Source: Pycnococcus provasolii
Lineage: Eukaryota; Chlorophyta; Pseudoscourfieldiophyceae; Pseudoscourfieldiales
Direction of reading: 5' to 3'
DNA length: 64,000 nt
NCBI GenBank assembly: GCA_049487715.1
Contig: CP150564.1
Span: forward strand, 310,001-374,000
Shown here: positions 1 through 10,207 of the stretch, piece after piece
How the letters are laid out: each line of letters begins with the position of its first letter
Position numbering within the stretch: the stretch's first letter is position 1
Notes under the pieces: model-generated
Told to the model about the DNA's origin: nothing
The model's database searches: none
What the model saw: only the letters and a program-made list of their open reading frames with translations
Position numbers and translations under genes: made by a program

Positions 1-131
1 GCGGAGACCGATTCATCACATCACGGTGACATCACAAACGAGAAGGTGAGCGAACGCGAACGGGAACACGTAAGGTAGCTGACACTCTGCCGAGTCCTCT
101 CTTTCGCCTCACACTTCCCTCAAAGGCAAAT

Positions 132-1753
132 ATGGCGGAGGAGGACGACGCCGCCGCCGCAGACGCGCTCTCGGCGTCGGACCTCCACTTCGTGTTCGCG
201 TGCGGCCTATCAGCGTCGGACCTGGCGACGTGCGCGCTCGTCTCGAAGTTTTGGCGGTAAGTATATACCTAAGTCACCCACGGCGAATCAACAACAAGCA
301 CTAACAACCTAAAAACAAAAACAGCCACGCCGTCCAGTCCGCACCGTGCTGGCGCTCCATTTTATCCAGCGACTACGGAATCGTGGGTGCCCCACACGGC
401 CCGCCGTCGACCGAGACGGAGGGCGACGTGCCATTAGCTCCTTGCACGGCATACGGCCTGTGGGCGCGATCGGACTATGGCAAGTTCGGCGCGATGTGGA
501 TGCGTGCCGGCAGAGCTTGGAAGGCGGTGGAGGCGTTCCTCGACGCGCAGGAAGGAAACGACGTTGCAAGGAGCATGCGTGAGAGCCTGTGCGCGGGAGC
601 GACGGAGGAGCACATCGACACCGTGGAGGCTCAAATCATGACATTGCTGGGACTTGACGCGTCGACGAAACTGCCCGTCGCGTACCGCGCCATTCTGCGC
701 CATCACGACGGACAGGACCTTCTTTTTGACCGCGAACGAGGTCGGACGGAGGCGAGTATTCGCACTGCGTTCCACGGCCTGTTTGGCGGATACATCGTGT
801 ATGACCACTGCGTGAACGTGCGTCTATACTCGATACAACAAGCGCTGGACACCACGACCTGGCTTCGCAACCAAGGATCGCCGGTATCTCTCCACGACAC
901 CCACATCGTCATCGCCGCGAGCTTTAACTTCTCGAAGTGCTTCACAATGGACGTGTGTACGGGCAACATCTATTGTGCGACGGTCATGGGCAACGATCCT
1001 GACGACTCCGTGCCCGCGTGCCCCGTGTCTGAAAAGGATGGCGAGCACGACGCAGTGCTGCGCTGGTTCGAGCACTACGCTCGCCTCGTCGACGCCGACG
1101 TGTACGACTTCGAGGAGCTGCAAGCTGGCGAAGACGTGACGAAGGGACTTAGCCTATTTCCCGTGCGTGAGTCGCCTTTCGGTACAGACCTTCCTGCGTG
1201 GAGCGCGCCGTGGCGTCGCGTTGATGCGTCCGTTGCCCCGACACCACGTCCCGTCGCACCAACGGATGGTAGCATTCCGCTGCTGGGACCGTCGATAGCA
1301 ATCACGCAGGGCGTTCGCGTCGCTTGTGCCGCAGTCATGCTTGCAGAGCACGGCATTCGCCGAAACGGCGATCGAGTGGTGTGCGGTTTCGCGTACAGCG
1401 TGCGATACGACATGCCAAGCATGCACGAGCTGCGCACGCTCGGATGTGCGCCCGGCTCGGCGGCGGATGCGCAGTTGGATTCGAGGCATTGGCTGTTTAC
1501 CGATGGCGCTGGCAAGGTGAACGAGGTTCGCGGCAAGGCTGTGATTGGCCTTCACCCTCATCTCCAGCAGGCAGCGGACGGCGCGGCTCGCAATCCGTTT
1601 GTCTACCAGAGCCAGACTGGGCCCACGGTGGTTACGACGCACATGCGCGGCGGGTTTGACTTCGTGCCCGGCACGCTGCAGCGACCGATGGGGCCGACGT
1701 TCTACGCGCGGTGCAACGAGCTCGTTCTCGACGTCCCGCGGTACGTCCGCTGA
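132..1753 (+). CDS. F-box protein with SMI1/KNR4-like and ApaG domains (SKIP16/FBXO3-like)
   Basis: Two exons, 132-256 and 325-1753, encode 517 residues. The start is the first ATG, in an alanine/acidic leader. Residues about 12-55 read as an F-box (leucine-rich, LVSKFWR then PCWRSILSSDYG), which would bind SKP1. Residues about 95-270 resemble a SMI1/KNR4 fold (LPVAYRAILRHHDGQ, FGGYIVYD). Residues about 360-517 form an ApaG domain, with SRHWLFTDGAGKVNEVRG and a C-terminal LVLDVP strand. This order is that of plant SKIP16 and animal FBXO3, substrate receptors of SCF ubiquitin ligases; the substrate is unknown. The intron is a 68 bp GTAAGT...CAG intron closely similar to two others in the window. 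The longest intact frame alone begins inside exon 2 with no suitable ATG, which supports the spliced model. Confidence 0.88.
257..324 (+). other. Short intron of the candidate introner family, copy 1
   Basis: The intron begins GTAAGTATATACCT, contains CTAAC branch-like sequence and ends AAAAACAG. It is 68 bp and lies in phase 2 inside the F-box codons. It is A/C-rich, unlike the surrounding GC-rich exons, and aligns with the introns at 4058 and 10675. Confidence 0.85.
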
Positions 1754-1929
1754 GTTCCCAACGTTAGTCTTTAAAAATGGTGACGTGATTGTGCTTTAGT
1801 CCTGTCCATACTATTAAATAATAGGTAGTTGGTATGTCACTACAGGGCTCACGTCCAACGGTTGCGCACAGGCTCTGAATAAATAAGATGAAGAAATCAA
1901 TCAATTGTGTTTAATAAAGTATAAAGTTC

Positions 1930-2419
1930 TCACACGAATAGCTCGAGGAGATTATTCGAGTATAGCACGTTCGGCTTGATGTTTTGTCCACACCAAACCG
2001 CGCGCCACGTATCCACCGCAGTCGCAGGTGGCTCGGGCGTGGTGTCCGTCGCCGACGCTTTCTTTAGCCACTCCGGCGAGTCGTCGCTATCATCGTGGAA
2101 TTTAATCTGAGGCTCGTTCGGAAACGACTTGCCGAGCGCCAGCGCGACGGACGATACGCAGCCGTGCTTCGCATCGGAGAAGCCGTTGTGGTTGTTTCCC
2201 GTCTTGCACGAGCCTGGATCCACGCAAAATACCTTGATCGAGCGGCGCGACAGAGGGGTGTAAGTGGTCTACCTTGGGCTTGGGTTGTTCGCACGGATGA
2301 GCAGACGGAAACGCTTGTGCAAATAATGTGCACACTCACCAATCACCATCGCCCACCGGTTTGACTGGCTGGTTCACTGCCTGGCGCGTCTGGCGGAGCG
2401 CCCAAACGGAGGTTGCCAT
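1930..2419 (-). CDS. Small hypothetical protein, two-exon model
   Basis: The final exon (minus strand, 2213 down to 1930) has good coding character and ends VLYSNNLLELFV. It contains a Cys-containing start (SCKTGNNHNGFSDAKHGC) and an acidic middle. A plausible first exon runs from the ATG at 2419 to 2347 (MATSVWALRQTRQ...). Joining it across a 133 bp intron (donor GTGATT, acceptor CCAG) keeps one frame and gives 118 residues. A second donor, GTGAGT at 2339, is a better splice consensus but breaks the frame with the obvious acceptors, so the splice is unsettled. I do not recognise the family. It converges on the F-box gene; the two 3' ends are about 175 bp apart. Confidence 0.4.
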
Positions 2420-3056
2420 GGTGCTTTGGGTGGACGCGTCGCAGCATTTTTAGAGGCCCTGTAAGGCCGGTCGCGAGGCATGCAAGACAGCGAAGACTCG
2501 CGGCCGCTGTTGCATCACGCTCAGAAGGTGGTCAAGAATACCTTTACGCACAACTTCAAGCTCAAGTGGGCTCAAGCATTGTGCCATTTTATCGAAACCA
2601 ACCTACCAACCTGTCGCAACCTTCCATGTCTCATCGAGCATCATGCGAGCATGGTCAGATGCTGGTGGCCAGTCGAGTCCCGAGTGGCACCATGAGTTCC
2701 ATCTTTCCATGCCTCTGCCATCATGCCATTATTGCCATTGCCATGCTGTCACGGTGTCCCCTGTCCCTCCCCGGCCACTGCCCACTTGACGCATGCTTGC
2801 CAACTCGGCATGCCTCGCCTGCAAAAAAGCATGCAAATCTGCCAATCACCCGAACAAAAGGCAAGCCCGGGAATATCTTGGGCCTTGATTTGCTTTTTAT
2901 CCTGTCGGGTCTGAGTCACCAGCTTTCGGACGTTTCGGGCGTACGAAACGGTTGGGGGCATCATATCGCATATCTTTCACCTCCCCCCAAAGCACGTATA
3001 AGTCTCTTTCTTCACCACCCCGTCCCGTCCGTCATTCCTCCCACGGAACGGTAAAC
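2420..3056. other. Intergenic region upstream of the transhydrogenase
   Basis: No convincing gene. Short open frames here lack recognisable domains. The stretch from about 2640 to 2840 is rich in GCATGC/CATGCC words. The last 60 bp before the ATG are pyrimidine-rich with TCACCTCCCC and many CC runs, consistent with a core promoter or 5' UTR. Confidence 0.5.
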
Positions 3057-6000
3057 ATGAAGACTACAGCAACTACCATGCACGCAGTGCGTGGCGGGGC
3101 GGTGCGCTCGTGCCTGCTCCCACGCGCGAAAGCGGTCGTCACGCGGCGAAGGTACCACGCTGCCACGCAGCACTACTCGCCTATCGCAGCTTGGCCGAAG
3201 AGGGCCACGTCAGCTCTCCCTCGGCTCAAGGGAATGAAGAAGAAGATGCACGCAACCACCGAGGACGTTTCGTGGGCGAGGGCAGCACCCGAGGAGGAGG
3301 ACGAGGAAGACGAAGGAGGCCGTGGCTCGCCGTACAACAAAATCACAGTCGGCATTCCCACGGAGACGTTCGACCTCGAGAAGCGTGTTTGTGCCACCCC
3401 TGACACGGTGGCCAAGCTCAAGAGTGCCGGATTTAACGTCGTCGTTCAGAAGGGTGCGGGCGTTGGCTCTGACTTCTCCGACGAAGCGTACGAGTCCGCG
3501 GGTGCGGAAATGGCCAGCAGCGCCGCGGATGCGTGGAAGTGTGATGTCGTGCTTCATGTGCGCGCACCCACGACCGCGGAGGCGGGCAAGATGAAGGAGG
3601 GCGCGACGCTCATCTCGCCACTGCAGCCTGCGCAGAATGAAGCTCTCCTCGGGAAGCTCAAAAGCCAGAAGGTGAATGCGCTTGGACTCGACTGCATTCC
3701 GCGCATGCTCTCGCGTGCCCAGGCGTTCGACACGCTGTCATCGACCGCGAACATCACGGGATACCGTGCCGTCATTGAGGCGGCGAACGAGCTCCCTCGC
3801 TTCCTCGCGGGTTCGTTCACCATGGCTGGGAACGTGCCTCCCGCAAAGGTTCTCGTCGTCGGCGCGGGTGTCGCCGGCCTTGCCGCGATTCAAACCGCGA
3901 AGAACCTCGGCGCGGTTGTGCGTGCGTTCGACGTGCGCCCCGCGGCACGTGAACAGGTGGAGAGCATGGGAGGCGAGTACCTCACGGTGGATATCGAGGA
4001 GGATGGCTCGGGTGCCGGGGGCTATGCGAAGGAGATGAGCCAGGAGTTCATCGACGCGTAAGTCTACCTCTAACCAGTCATGGTACATAGAAACAACAAC
4101 TAACCTCAACCTAACACACAAACTAAAACAGGGAGATGGCGCTCTTCAAGGCGCAGGCTGCTGAGTGCGACATCATCATCACCACCGCGCTGATTCCCGG
4201 ACGGGCGGCGCCGAAGCTAATCCTGCAGGAGGCTGTGGATGTAATGAAGCCGGGATCCGTCACGGTGGACCTCGCCGCGGAGGCGGGTGGCAACATCGCC
4301 ACAACCGTGCGAGACAAGAAGATTGTCACGCCCAACGGCGTGACATGCATCGGATACTCGGACCTTCCATCGCGCTGCGCGGGAATGTCGAGCACGCTCT
4401 TCGCGAACAACGTCACCAACTTCCTCCTCAGCATGGGCGACCCGAAGGAGAAGCGCTTCTACATCGACCACAAGGACGAGGCTGTGCGCGGCGCGCTCGT
4501 TCTCGAAAAGGGCGAGATGATGTGGCCGCCACCTGAGCCGGTGAAGCCGCCACCGCCGCCACCCACGGAAAAGGAGAACCTTGTGTCGAAGGATGCGTTG
4601 GAGCAGGAGGAGGAGGAGGAGGAAGCGGAGCCTCCCGTTTGGCTGCCCGCCGCGAAGGGTGCTCTCATGCTCGCCGCGGCGTACGCCGCCACGCTCGCGC
4701 TGGGCAGCGGTGCGGGCGTTGGCGCCGGACTCATCTCGACATTCGCGCTCAGCTGCGTGATTGGATACTTTGTCGTCTCCGGCGTGTCACCCGCACTGCA
4801 CAGCCCGCTCATGTCCGTGACGAACGCCATCAGCGGAACGACCGCGCTTGGAGGGCTTGCGCTGCTCAGCCAGGGATGGTACCAGATGGGCGTCGTCGCG
4901 TATGCCGCAGCCGCATCCGTGGCCCTGTCCGCCATCAACATCGCCGGTGGCTTCCTGATGACTGGACGCATGCTGGACATGTTCCGTCGTCCCGACGATC
5001 CGCCGAGCTACGAGTGGATGTACAGCCTCCCCACGCTCGGGGCAATTGCCGTGTACGCGTGGTTGACTGTCAACGGAGCCGCCACCGCGGGCATGCACGC
5101 CATGGTCGGACTCACGAGCGCGTGCCTCTGCATCGGCGCGATCTGGGGTTTGTCGAGCCAGGAGACGGCGCGCCTTGGCAATGCGCTCGGCTCGTCAGGA
5201 GTCGCGCTCGGTGTGGCGGCGACGATGGCGCCGATGGTGCCCACGATGTCCGCCATTGCACTGCGCGACTGCGCCGCGGTACTTGCCGGCGGAGGCGCCG
5301 TCGGCCTTATCATCGCCGCGCGCGTCGCCATAACAGACCTGCCCCAGCTGGTGGCTGCATTCCACTCGCTCGTTGGCCTCGCCGCGGCGGTGACGAGCAT
5401 CGCATCATTCGCCGCGCATCCCGCCGCGGCGTCGGATCTTGGGCACAAGGTGGCAATCTGGGCGGGAACGTTTATCGGATCGCTCACCTTCACGGGCTCG
5501 ATTGTCGCCTTTGGCAAGCTGTCGGGCTTCGTTCCGTCCAAGTCCGTGGCTCTTCCCATGAAGAATCTCGTCAACCTCGCCTGCGTGGTGGGAAGCGTGT
5601 ACTTCATGTGGGAGCTTGCGGCGCCCGCAGTCGCCACGAACGCGGCGCTGAATGCGCTCGCATGGACGTTCGGGCTCGCGGCGTTCCTCGGAGCGCACAT
5701 GACAACGGCGATCGGATCCGCTGACACGCCCGTCGTCATCACCGTGCTCAACAGCTACTCAGGATGGGCACTGTGCGCCGAGGGATTCGTTCTCGCGAGT
5801 AGCCTGCTGACGACAATCGGCGCGCTCATCGGCGCATCTGGCCTCATTCTCAGCCTGCACATGTGCCATGCGATGAATCGAGGCCTCGTCAACGTGCTCC
5901 TTGGCATCAAGGGAACGCTCTCGAAGGCAAAGAAGTCGTCCGGAGCGGTGGAGCTGTGCGACGTCGAGCGTGGCGAGTGCGTGACGTGCGACGTGCCCGA

Positions 6001-6529
6001 GGCGACACAGGCGCTCGCGGATGCCAAGAAGGTTCTGATCGTGCCAGGCTACGGCCTGGCGGTGGCGAAGGCGCAGGGCGCTCTCGCGGACCTCATTCGC
6101 ATGCTGCAGTCGAACAACTGCGAGGTGATGGTTGGCATCCACCCCGTTGCGGGCAGAATGCCCGGACAGCTGAACGTGCTCCTGGCGGAGGCGGGTATTC
6201 CGTACGACATCGTGCTCGAGATGGAGCAGATCAACGATAAGATGAGCGGCTTTGACGCAACGCTCGTCGTGGGAGCGAACGACACCGTCAACCCCGACGC
6301 GGTTGAGAATCCCGACTCGGAGTTGGCGGGCATGCCCGTCATTCAGGTGTGGGAATCTGGCAAGGTGATCGTGCTCAAGAGAAGCCTTGCGGGTGGATAC
6401 GCCGACGTGGAAAATCCTCTCTTCTACCGCGATAACACGAACATGCTTTTGGGCGATGCGAAGTGCACGCTCGATGATCTCAAGGCTGAGATGATGACCG
6501 TGCTCGGCCCGAGGTGCTTGGAGGCATGA
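3057..6529 (+). CDS. NNT: Proton-translocating NAD(P) transhydrogenase, fused alpha-beta
   Basis: Exons 3057-4057 and 4132-6529 encode 1,132 residues. The enzyme passes hydride between NADH and NADP+ and couples this to proton flow across a membrane. An Arg-rich N terminus (AVVTRRRYHAAT) suggests mitochondrial import. Domain I starts near residue 100 (ITVGIPTETFDLEKRVCATP) and holds the NAD(H) Rossmann motif VLVVGAGVAGLAAIQTAKNLG. A Pro/Glu-rich linker (PPPEPVKPPPPPPTEKEN) leads to about a dozen hydrophobic helices (domain II). The C-terminal NADP(H) domain III shows VPGYGLAVAKAQ, HPVAGRMPGQLN, GANDTVNPDA and KRSLAGGYADVENPLF. The order dI-dII-dIII in one chain matches mitochondrial and protist enzymes rather than two-subunit bacterial forms. 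The start is the first ATG after the promoter-like region; the upstream in-frame extension has no targeting character. Confidence 0.95.
4058..4131 (+). other. Short intron of the candidate introner family, copy 2
   Basis: A 74 bp intron, GTAAGTCTACCT...CTAACCTCAACCTAAC...AAAACAG, in phase 2 within the NAD-binding domain of the transhydrogenase. It shares its first 12 bases with the intron at 10675 and ends the same way. Confidence 0.9.
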
Positions 6530-6989
6530 ATCGACTACTGCAGTACCAACTGGACGAACATGCATGCGTCGTGCCCTTGGAATCAACAACCAAACCACCG
6601 ACAGCGAGATGACTGGAACTAAAATGCAAAACAAAACAAACAACATCGTCAACAAGTGGGTAAAACGGATAATAGAAGTAATATCTAAGATCACTCAATT
6701 CAGTAGTCCTTGGAACGTGAGTCACTTTTGGTCCAGCGGTTGTTGTGTCCATAGACTACACACACACACACTATTCAGCGGCGCCATTCTGCGTCGCGTT
6801 TTTGTACACGGCGCTTGTGATGTGAGCGTTTGGGTTGTGGTTGTGATTTTCGAACGGTATTTTCTAACCCCGATTTCCAAACCCCTAACCCTCCCTCCCC
6901 TGCTCCCTCCTCGCTTCCTCCCTCCGCCCTCCAACTCCCCGACCGCCCGATCAAGACTGGCGCCGCACTAAGTTAGTCTATCCACAAAG
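6530..6989. promoter_or_regulatory. Intergenic promoter region of HIS7
   Basis: No gene seen. AACCCCGA at about 6866 and CCCCTAACCCT at about 6881, followed by a long pyrimidine (CCTCCCT) tract, lie within 130 bp of the HIS7 ATG. Similar elements precede many genes in this window. Confidence 0.45.
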
Positions 6990-8741
6990 ATGGCGGCGGC
7001 GACGTTCTCTGCCACCACCAAGCCGCTATGCCGCAGCAAACCTGTGCGTGCGAACTCCTCAAGGCGGGCGCACAACGTCGTCAGCGCCAACGCCAACAAA
7101 CAAGCGCTCCTCCTCGACTACGGCGCAGGAAACGTGCGCTCGCTCAGAAACGCGCTCAAGAAGCTCAAGTACGACGTCACGGATGCAAACTCGCCGGCGG
7201 ACATACTCTCCGCGCCGCTTCTCGTCTTCCCGGGCGTGGGATCGTTCGGTCCAGCGATAGAACTGCTCAAGAAGAAGGAGTACGCGCCGTACCTCCTGGA
7301 ACGACTGCAGGAAGGTAAGCCGTTCTTGGGCATATGCCTGGGCATGCAGATGCTCTTCGAGGGTTCCGAAGAGAGTGGTGGTGTCGAAGGTCTGGGCTTC
7401 ATCAAGGGTACGGTGAGGCGGTTCCCAGACTCGCTTGGTGTACCCGTACCTCACATCGGATGGAATACCGTGCGTGACGCGAACGGCGCCGAAGTCGTCA
7501 ACGTCGCGCCGGGACTCGACGTGCCAACGCCACGCTACTACTTCGTGCACAGCTACCGCGCCGTGGCTGAGCCGGAAAACCAAAGCGACGTTGCTCTGAC
7601 GTGCTCGTACGGAAACACCGAATTCGTTGCCGCCGTCGCACCCACGGACGACGTGCGTGCCGTGCAGTTCCACCCGGAGAAGAGCGGTGCGCTGGGGTTG
7701 GCGACACTGAACGCCATGCTCTCGCCCGCGGACGGCGCGGCGGACGCGCAGGAAATCCTGTCGTCGATGCGGCCACGCGCCAAGATGACGAGCGGGCTCG
7801 CGAAGCGTGTCATCGCGTGCCTTGACGTGCGCGCGAACGACTCAGGGGATCTCGTCGTCACCAAGGGTGACGCGTACGACGTGCGCGAGAGCGGCGAGAG
7901 CGGGGGTGTGAGAAATGTTGGCAAGCCCGTGGAACTCGCGCAGAGGTACTACGAGCAGGGCGCAGACGAGGTGACATTCCTGAACATCACGGGATTCCGA
8001 GAGTGTCCCACGGAGGACCAGCCGATGCTCGAGGTGCTCGAGAAGTCGAGCGAGAATGTGTTCGTGCCTCTCACCGTTGGCGGTGGCATCGGCGGAGTTG
8101 GCAAGTCAACGGATGGCACAGTGCTAAGTCCCGTCGAGGTGGCTGCCGTGTACTTCCGCAGCGGAGCCGACAAGGTTAGCATAGGGTCAGATGCAGTTCG
8201 TGCGGCACTGGCATACTACGAGCGTGGCGAGCGCTGCGAGGGAGACACGTCGATCGAACAGATCAGCGAGGTGTACGGCGCACAGGCGGTTGTGGTGTCG
8301 ATCGATCCGCGCAGACAGTACGTTGCGGACGGCCAGGAGGCGCCATTTGCCACGGCGGAGGCGAGCCGCGTCGGGCCGAACGGCGAGACGACGTGCTGGT
8401 GGCAGTGCACGACGGAGGGTGGGAGAAAGCTGCAGCCGCTCGGCGCGGTGGAGCTCGCACGCGCCGTGGAAGCTCTGGGTGCGGGCGAGATTCTACTCAA
8501 CTGCATCGACGAGGATGGACAGAACAACGGCTACGACCTTGCGCTTGTAAAGCAGGTGAAAGATGCGGTGAGCATTCCCGTGATTGCGAGCAGCGGTGCG
8601 GGATCACCTGGACATTTCGTGGAAGTGTTCGAGGCGACGAACTGCTCGGCTGCCCTTGCCGCCGGCATCTTCCACCGTGGCGAGGTGGCGATCGAGGAGG
8701 TGAAAGCTGCGATGGAGAACGACGGGCTGGCAACAAGGTGA
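6990..8741 (+). CDS. HIS7: Imidazole glycerol phosphate synthase HisHF
   Basis: A single exon of 583 residues. It makes imidazole glycerol phosphate and AICAR from PRFAR and glutamine in histidine synthesis. Residues 1-36 are Ser/Arg/Ala-rich, like a plastid transit peptide. Residues about 38-245 are the glutaminase: LLDYGAGNVRSLRNAL, the nucleophile elbow GICLGMQM (Cys116) and the His/Glu pair in VQFHPEKSG. Residues about 265-583 are the cyclase barrel: RVIACLDVRANDSGDLVVTKGD, phosphate-binding LTVGGGIGG, and IDEDGQNNGYDLAL near the end. A glutaminase-cyclase fusion is the normal plant and fungal form. No intron is needed. Confidence 0.97.
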   Translation: MAAATFSATTKPLCRSKPVRANSSRRAHNVVSANANKQALLLDYGAGNVRSLRNALKKLKYDVTDANSPADILSAPLLVFPGVGSFGPAIELLKKKEYAPYLLERLQEGKPFLGICLGMQMLFEGSEESGGVEGLGFIKGTVRRFPDSLGVPVPHIGWNTVRDANGAEVVNVAPGLDVPTPRYYFVHSYRAVAEPENQSDVALTCSYGNTEFVAAVAPTDDVRAVQFHPEKSGALGLATLNAMLSPADGAADAQEILSSMRPRAKMTSGLAKRVIACLDVRANDSGDLVVTKGDAYDVRESGESGGVRNVGKPVELAQRYYEQGADEVTFLNITGFRECPTEDQPMLEVLEKSSENVFVPLTVGGGIGGVGKSTDGTVLSPVEVAAVYFRSGADKVSIGSDAVRAALAYYERGERCEGDTSIEQISEVYGAQAVVVSIDPRRQYVADGQEAPFATAEASRVGPNGETTCWWQCTTEGGRKLQPLGAVELARAVEALGAGEILLNCIDEDGQNNGYDLALVKQVKDAVSIPVIASSGAGSPGHFVEVFEATNCSAALAAGIFHRGEVAIEEVKAAMENDGLATR

Positions 8742-8908
8742 AGTTAAGGTTGTAAATCCGAGGTTTTCACGAAGAACACTCCGTTCGATTCTTATTTTGC
8801 AATGATGCGTATGAATAAATAAAAACAATCAAATTGCGCAGTCATGTGTTACTATGCATAATAGAGGTTCTCTTCAGATCGCAGAGAAGTTGTGCCCGCG
8901 CGCTTTTT

Positions 8909-9742
8909 TCAAATGATGGCAACGCCACTCGAGACAGGGTTTAACAAAACTATGATCTGCTTCGCCCTGCGCGCGCATACGGTGCTTACCGCCGCCGTGG
9001 CCAATGCCAGTATGAAGTTGAAGAAGAAGATGGGGGATACGCCGATGACGAGCGCAAGCTGCAGCAAGCTCGAGATGCCGCTCGTGATTGCGTCAGCAAC
9101 AGCTACCCACATGATCGCCTTGCTCGGGCCTTCTATTGACGGCCCTCCACCACAGCAGCCACACACGTGCATAGATGCCCCGACGGTTCCAAGAATACCC
9201 GCAACCACCTGATTGATTTGTTTGTTTTTTTCGGAGTGTGTGTTGTTTTTGTTGTTATGACTGGAGTTTAGAAATAGCAGCAAACGCAAATAACGTACTA
9301 GTATGGGTGCAAAGAAGAAGAGGCCGCTGAATATGTTGACGATGCTCACGGTAAGCCAAAACTGGAAGAGCATCCTGCTGCTCTGCCACGCCTGCAGACC
9401 GTCAGGCAAGTCGGGCAAGTGTACAGCACCTCGGATCGAGCCGACTTCTCCCGTCTGAGCGGCACCTGGCAGGTACTGCGTCTGTGCGTCCCACGGCCTG
9501 TCCCCCGGTTGCGCGTACGCGGGAACCGGCACGGCGGGCACCGGCGCTGCTGCGCTCGGCTGCATAGCCGATTGCCCGTCAAACAAGGGTTGGCCCGTCG
9601 CCGCGCCTTGCAAGACTTCTGACGACTGCGAGTGCGCACTGCTGTTGGTCGGCGCTGTGGGTGGCACGGCCGCGAAGGCTGGCGACAAGGACGTCGCGTC
9701 CGTTTCGCCTTGCAGCAGCGGCTCCATGTCTTTGTCCTCCAT
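8909..9742 (-). CDS. Four-helix membrane protein with proline-rich N terminus
   Basis: The start at 9742 gives MEDKDMEPLLQGE, an acidic/dileucine-like N terminus followed by about 100 Pro/Ala/Gln-rich residues. Four hydrophobic segments follow: FQFWLTVSIVNIFSGLFFF, VVAGILGTVGASMHVCGCC, the SSLLQLALVIGV region and FFFNFILALATAAV. A 90 bp intron (9209-9298, donor GTACGT, acceptor CAATCAG) is likely: it encodes an Asn/Lys-rich stretch unlike the rest, and removing it joins API-L to V-VAGIL in frame, giving 247 residues. Because it is a multiple of three and has no stop, the unspliced frame also stays open. The topology suggests a tetraspan endomembrane protein, but I do not recognise the family. 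Confidence 0.7.
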   Translation of the reverse strand: MEDKDMEPLLQGETDATSLSPAFAAVPPTAPTNSSAHSQSSEVLQGAATGQPLFDGQSAMQPSAAAPVPAVPVPAYAQPGDRPWDAQTQYLPGAAQTGEVGSIRGAVHLPDLPDGLQAWQSSRMLFQFWLTVSIVNIFSGLFFFAPILVRYLRLLLFLNSSHNNKNNTHSEKNKQINQVVAGILGTVGASMHVCGCCGGGPSIEGPSKAIMWVAVADAITSGISSLLQLALVIGVSPIFFFNFILALATAAVSTVCARRAKQIIVLLNPVSSGVAII

Positions 9743-10207
9743 GTTTGATGCTGGTAGTTTTAGTTTGTGCGCTGCTGCTGCTTGCGACGTGGGAGGAGGG
9801 GGGAGATTCGCCGAGCCACGCAGAAGCGGAACTCGGAAGGCGTGGCTTCGAGGGCGAGGAGATGTAAACGGGGATCCGTCTGAGGTCGCATAGGAGATTT
9901 GTGTCCGATGTGGCGCCCTCTGTGAGCCTCAAGGTCCGGGGTGTTGTTCCCTCCGAGTTCTCGACCTCCGATCTTCTCGCTGAGGTTTCTCGCTGGTTGG
10001 AAAAGGGTAGGGCAGGGGGTCGCCCTGTTTGCTGGTAGATTCGGTGCTTTGTCCGGCCCCAGTTCCCGACCCTGTGCAGTCAGCACTTCTCGCTCTATCT
10101 TTATCCTACTCCTACTCCCAGCGCACGCTCCCTCGCAGTGAGTGCGCCGCCATATCCTTCCGCAGACACGTGTGCTGGACTGCATACCGGCGCCTTCTAG
10201 AATAACC
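9743..10207. promoter_or_regulatory. Divergent intergenic region between membrane protein and LOV gene
   Basis: This 465 bp gap separates two divergently read genes. I see no coding domain. It must hold both promoters; a pyrimidine-rich tract (TCTTTATCCTACTCCTACTCCC) precedes the LOV gene. No TATA box is obvious. Confidence 0.45.
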
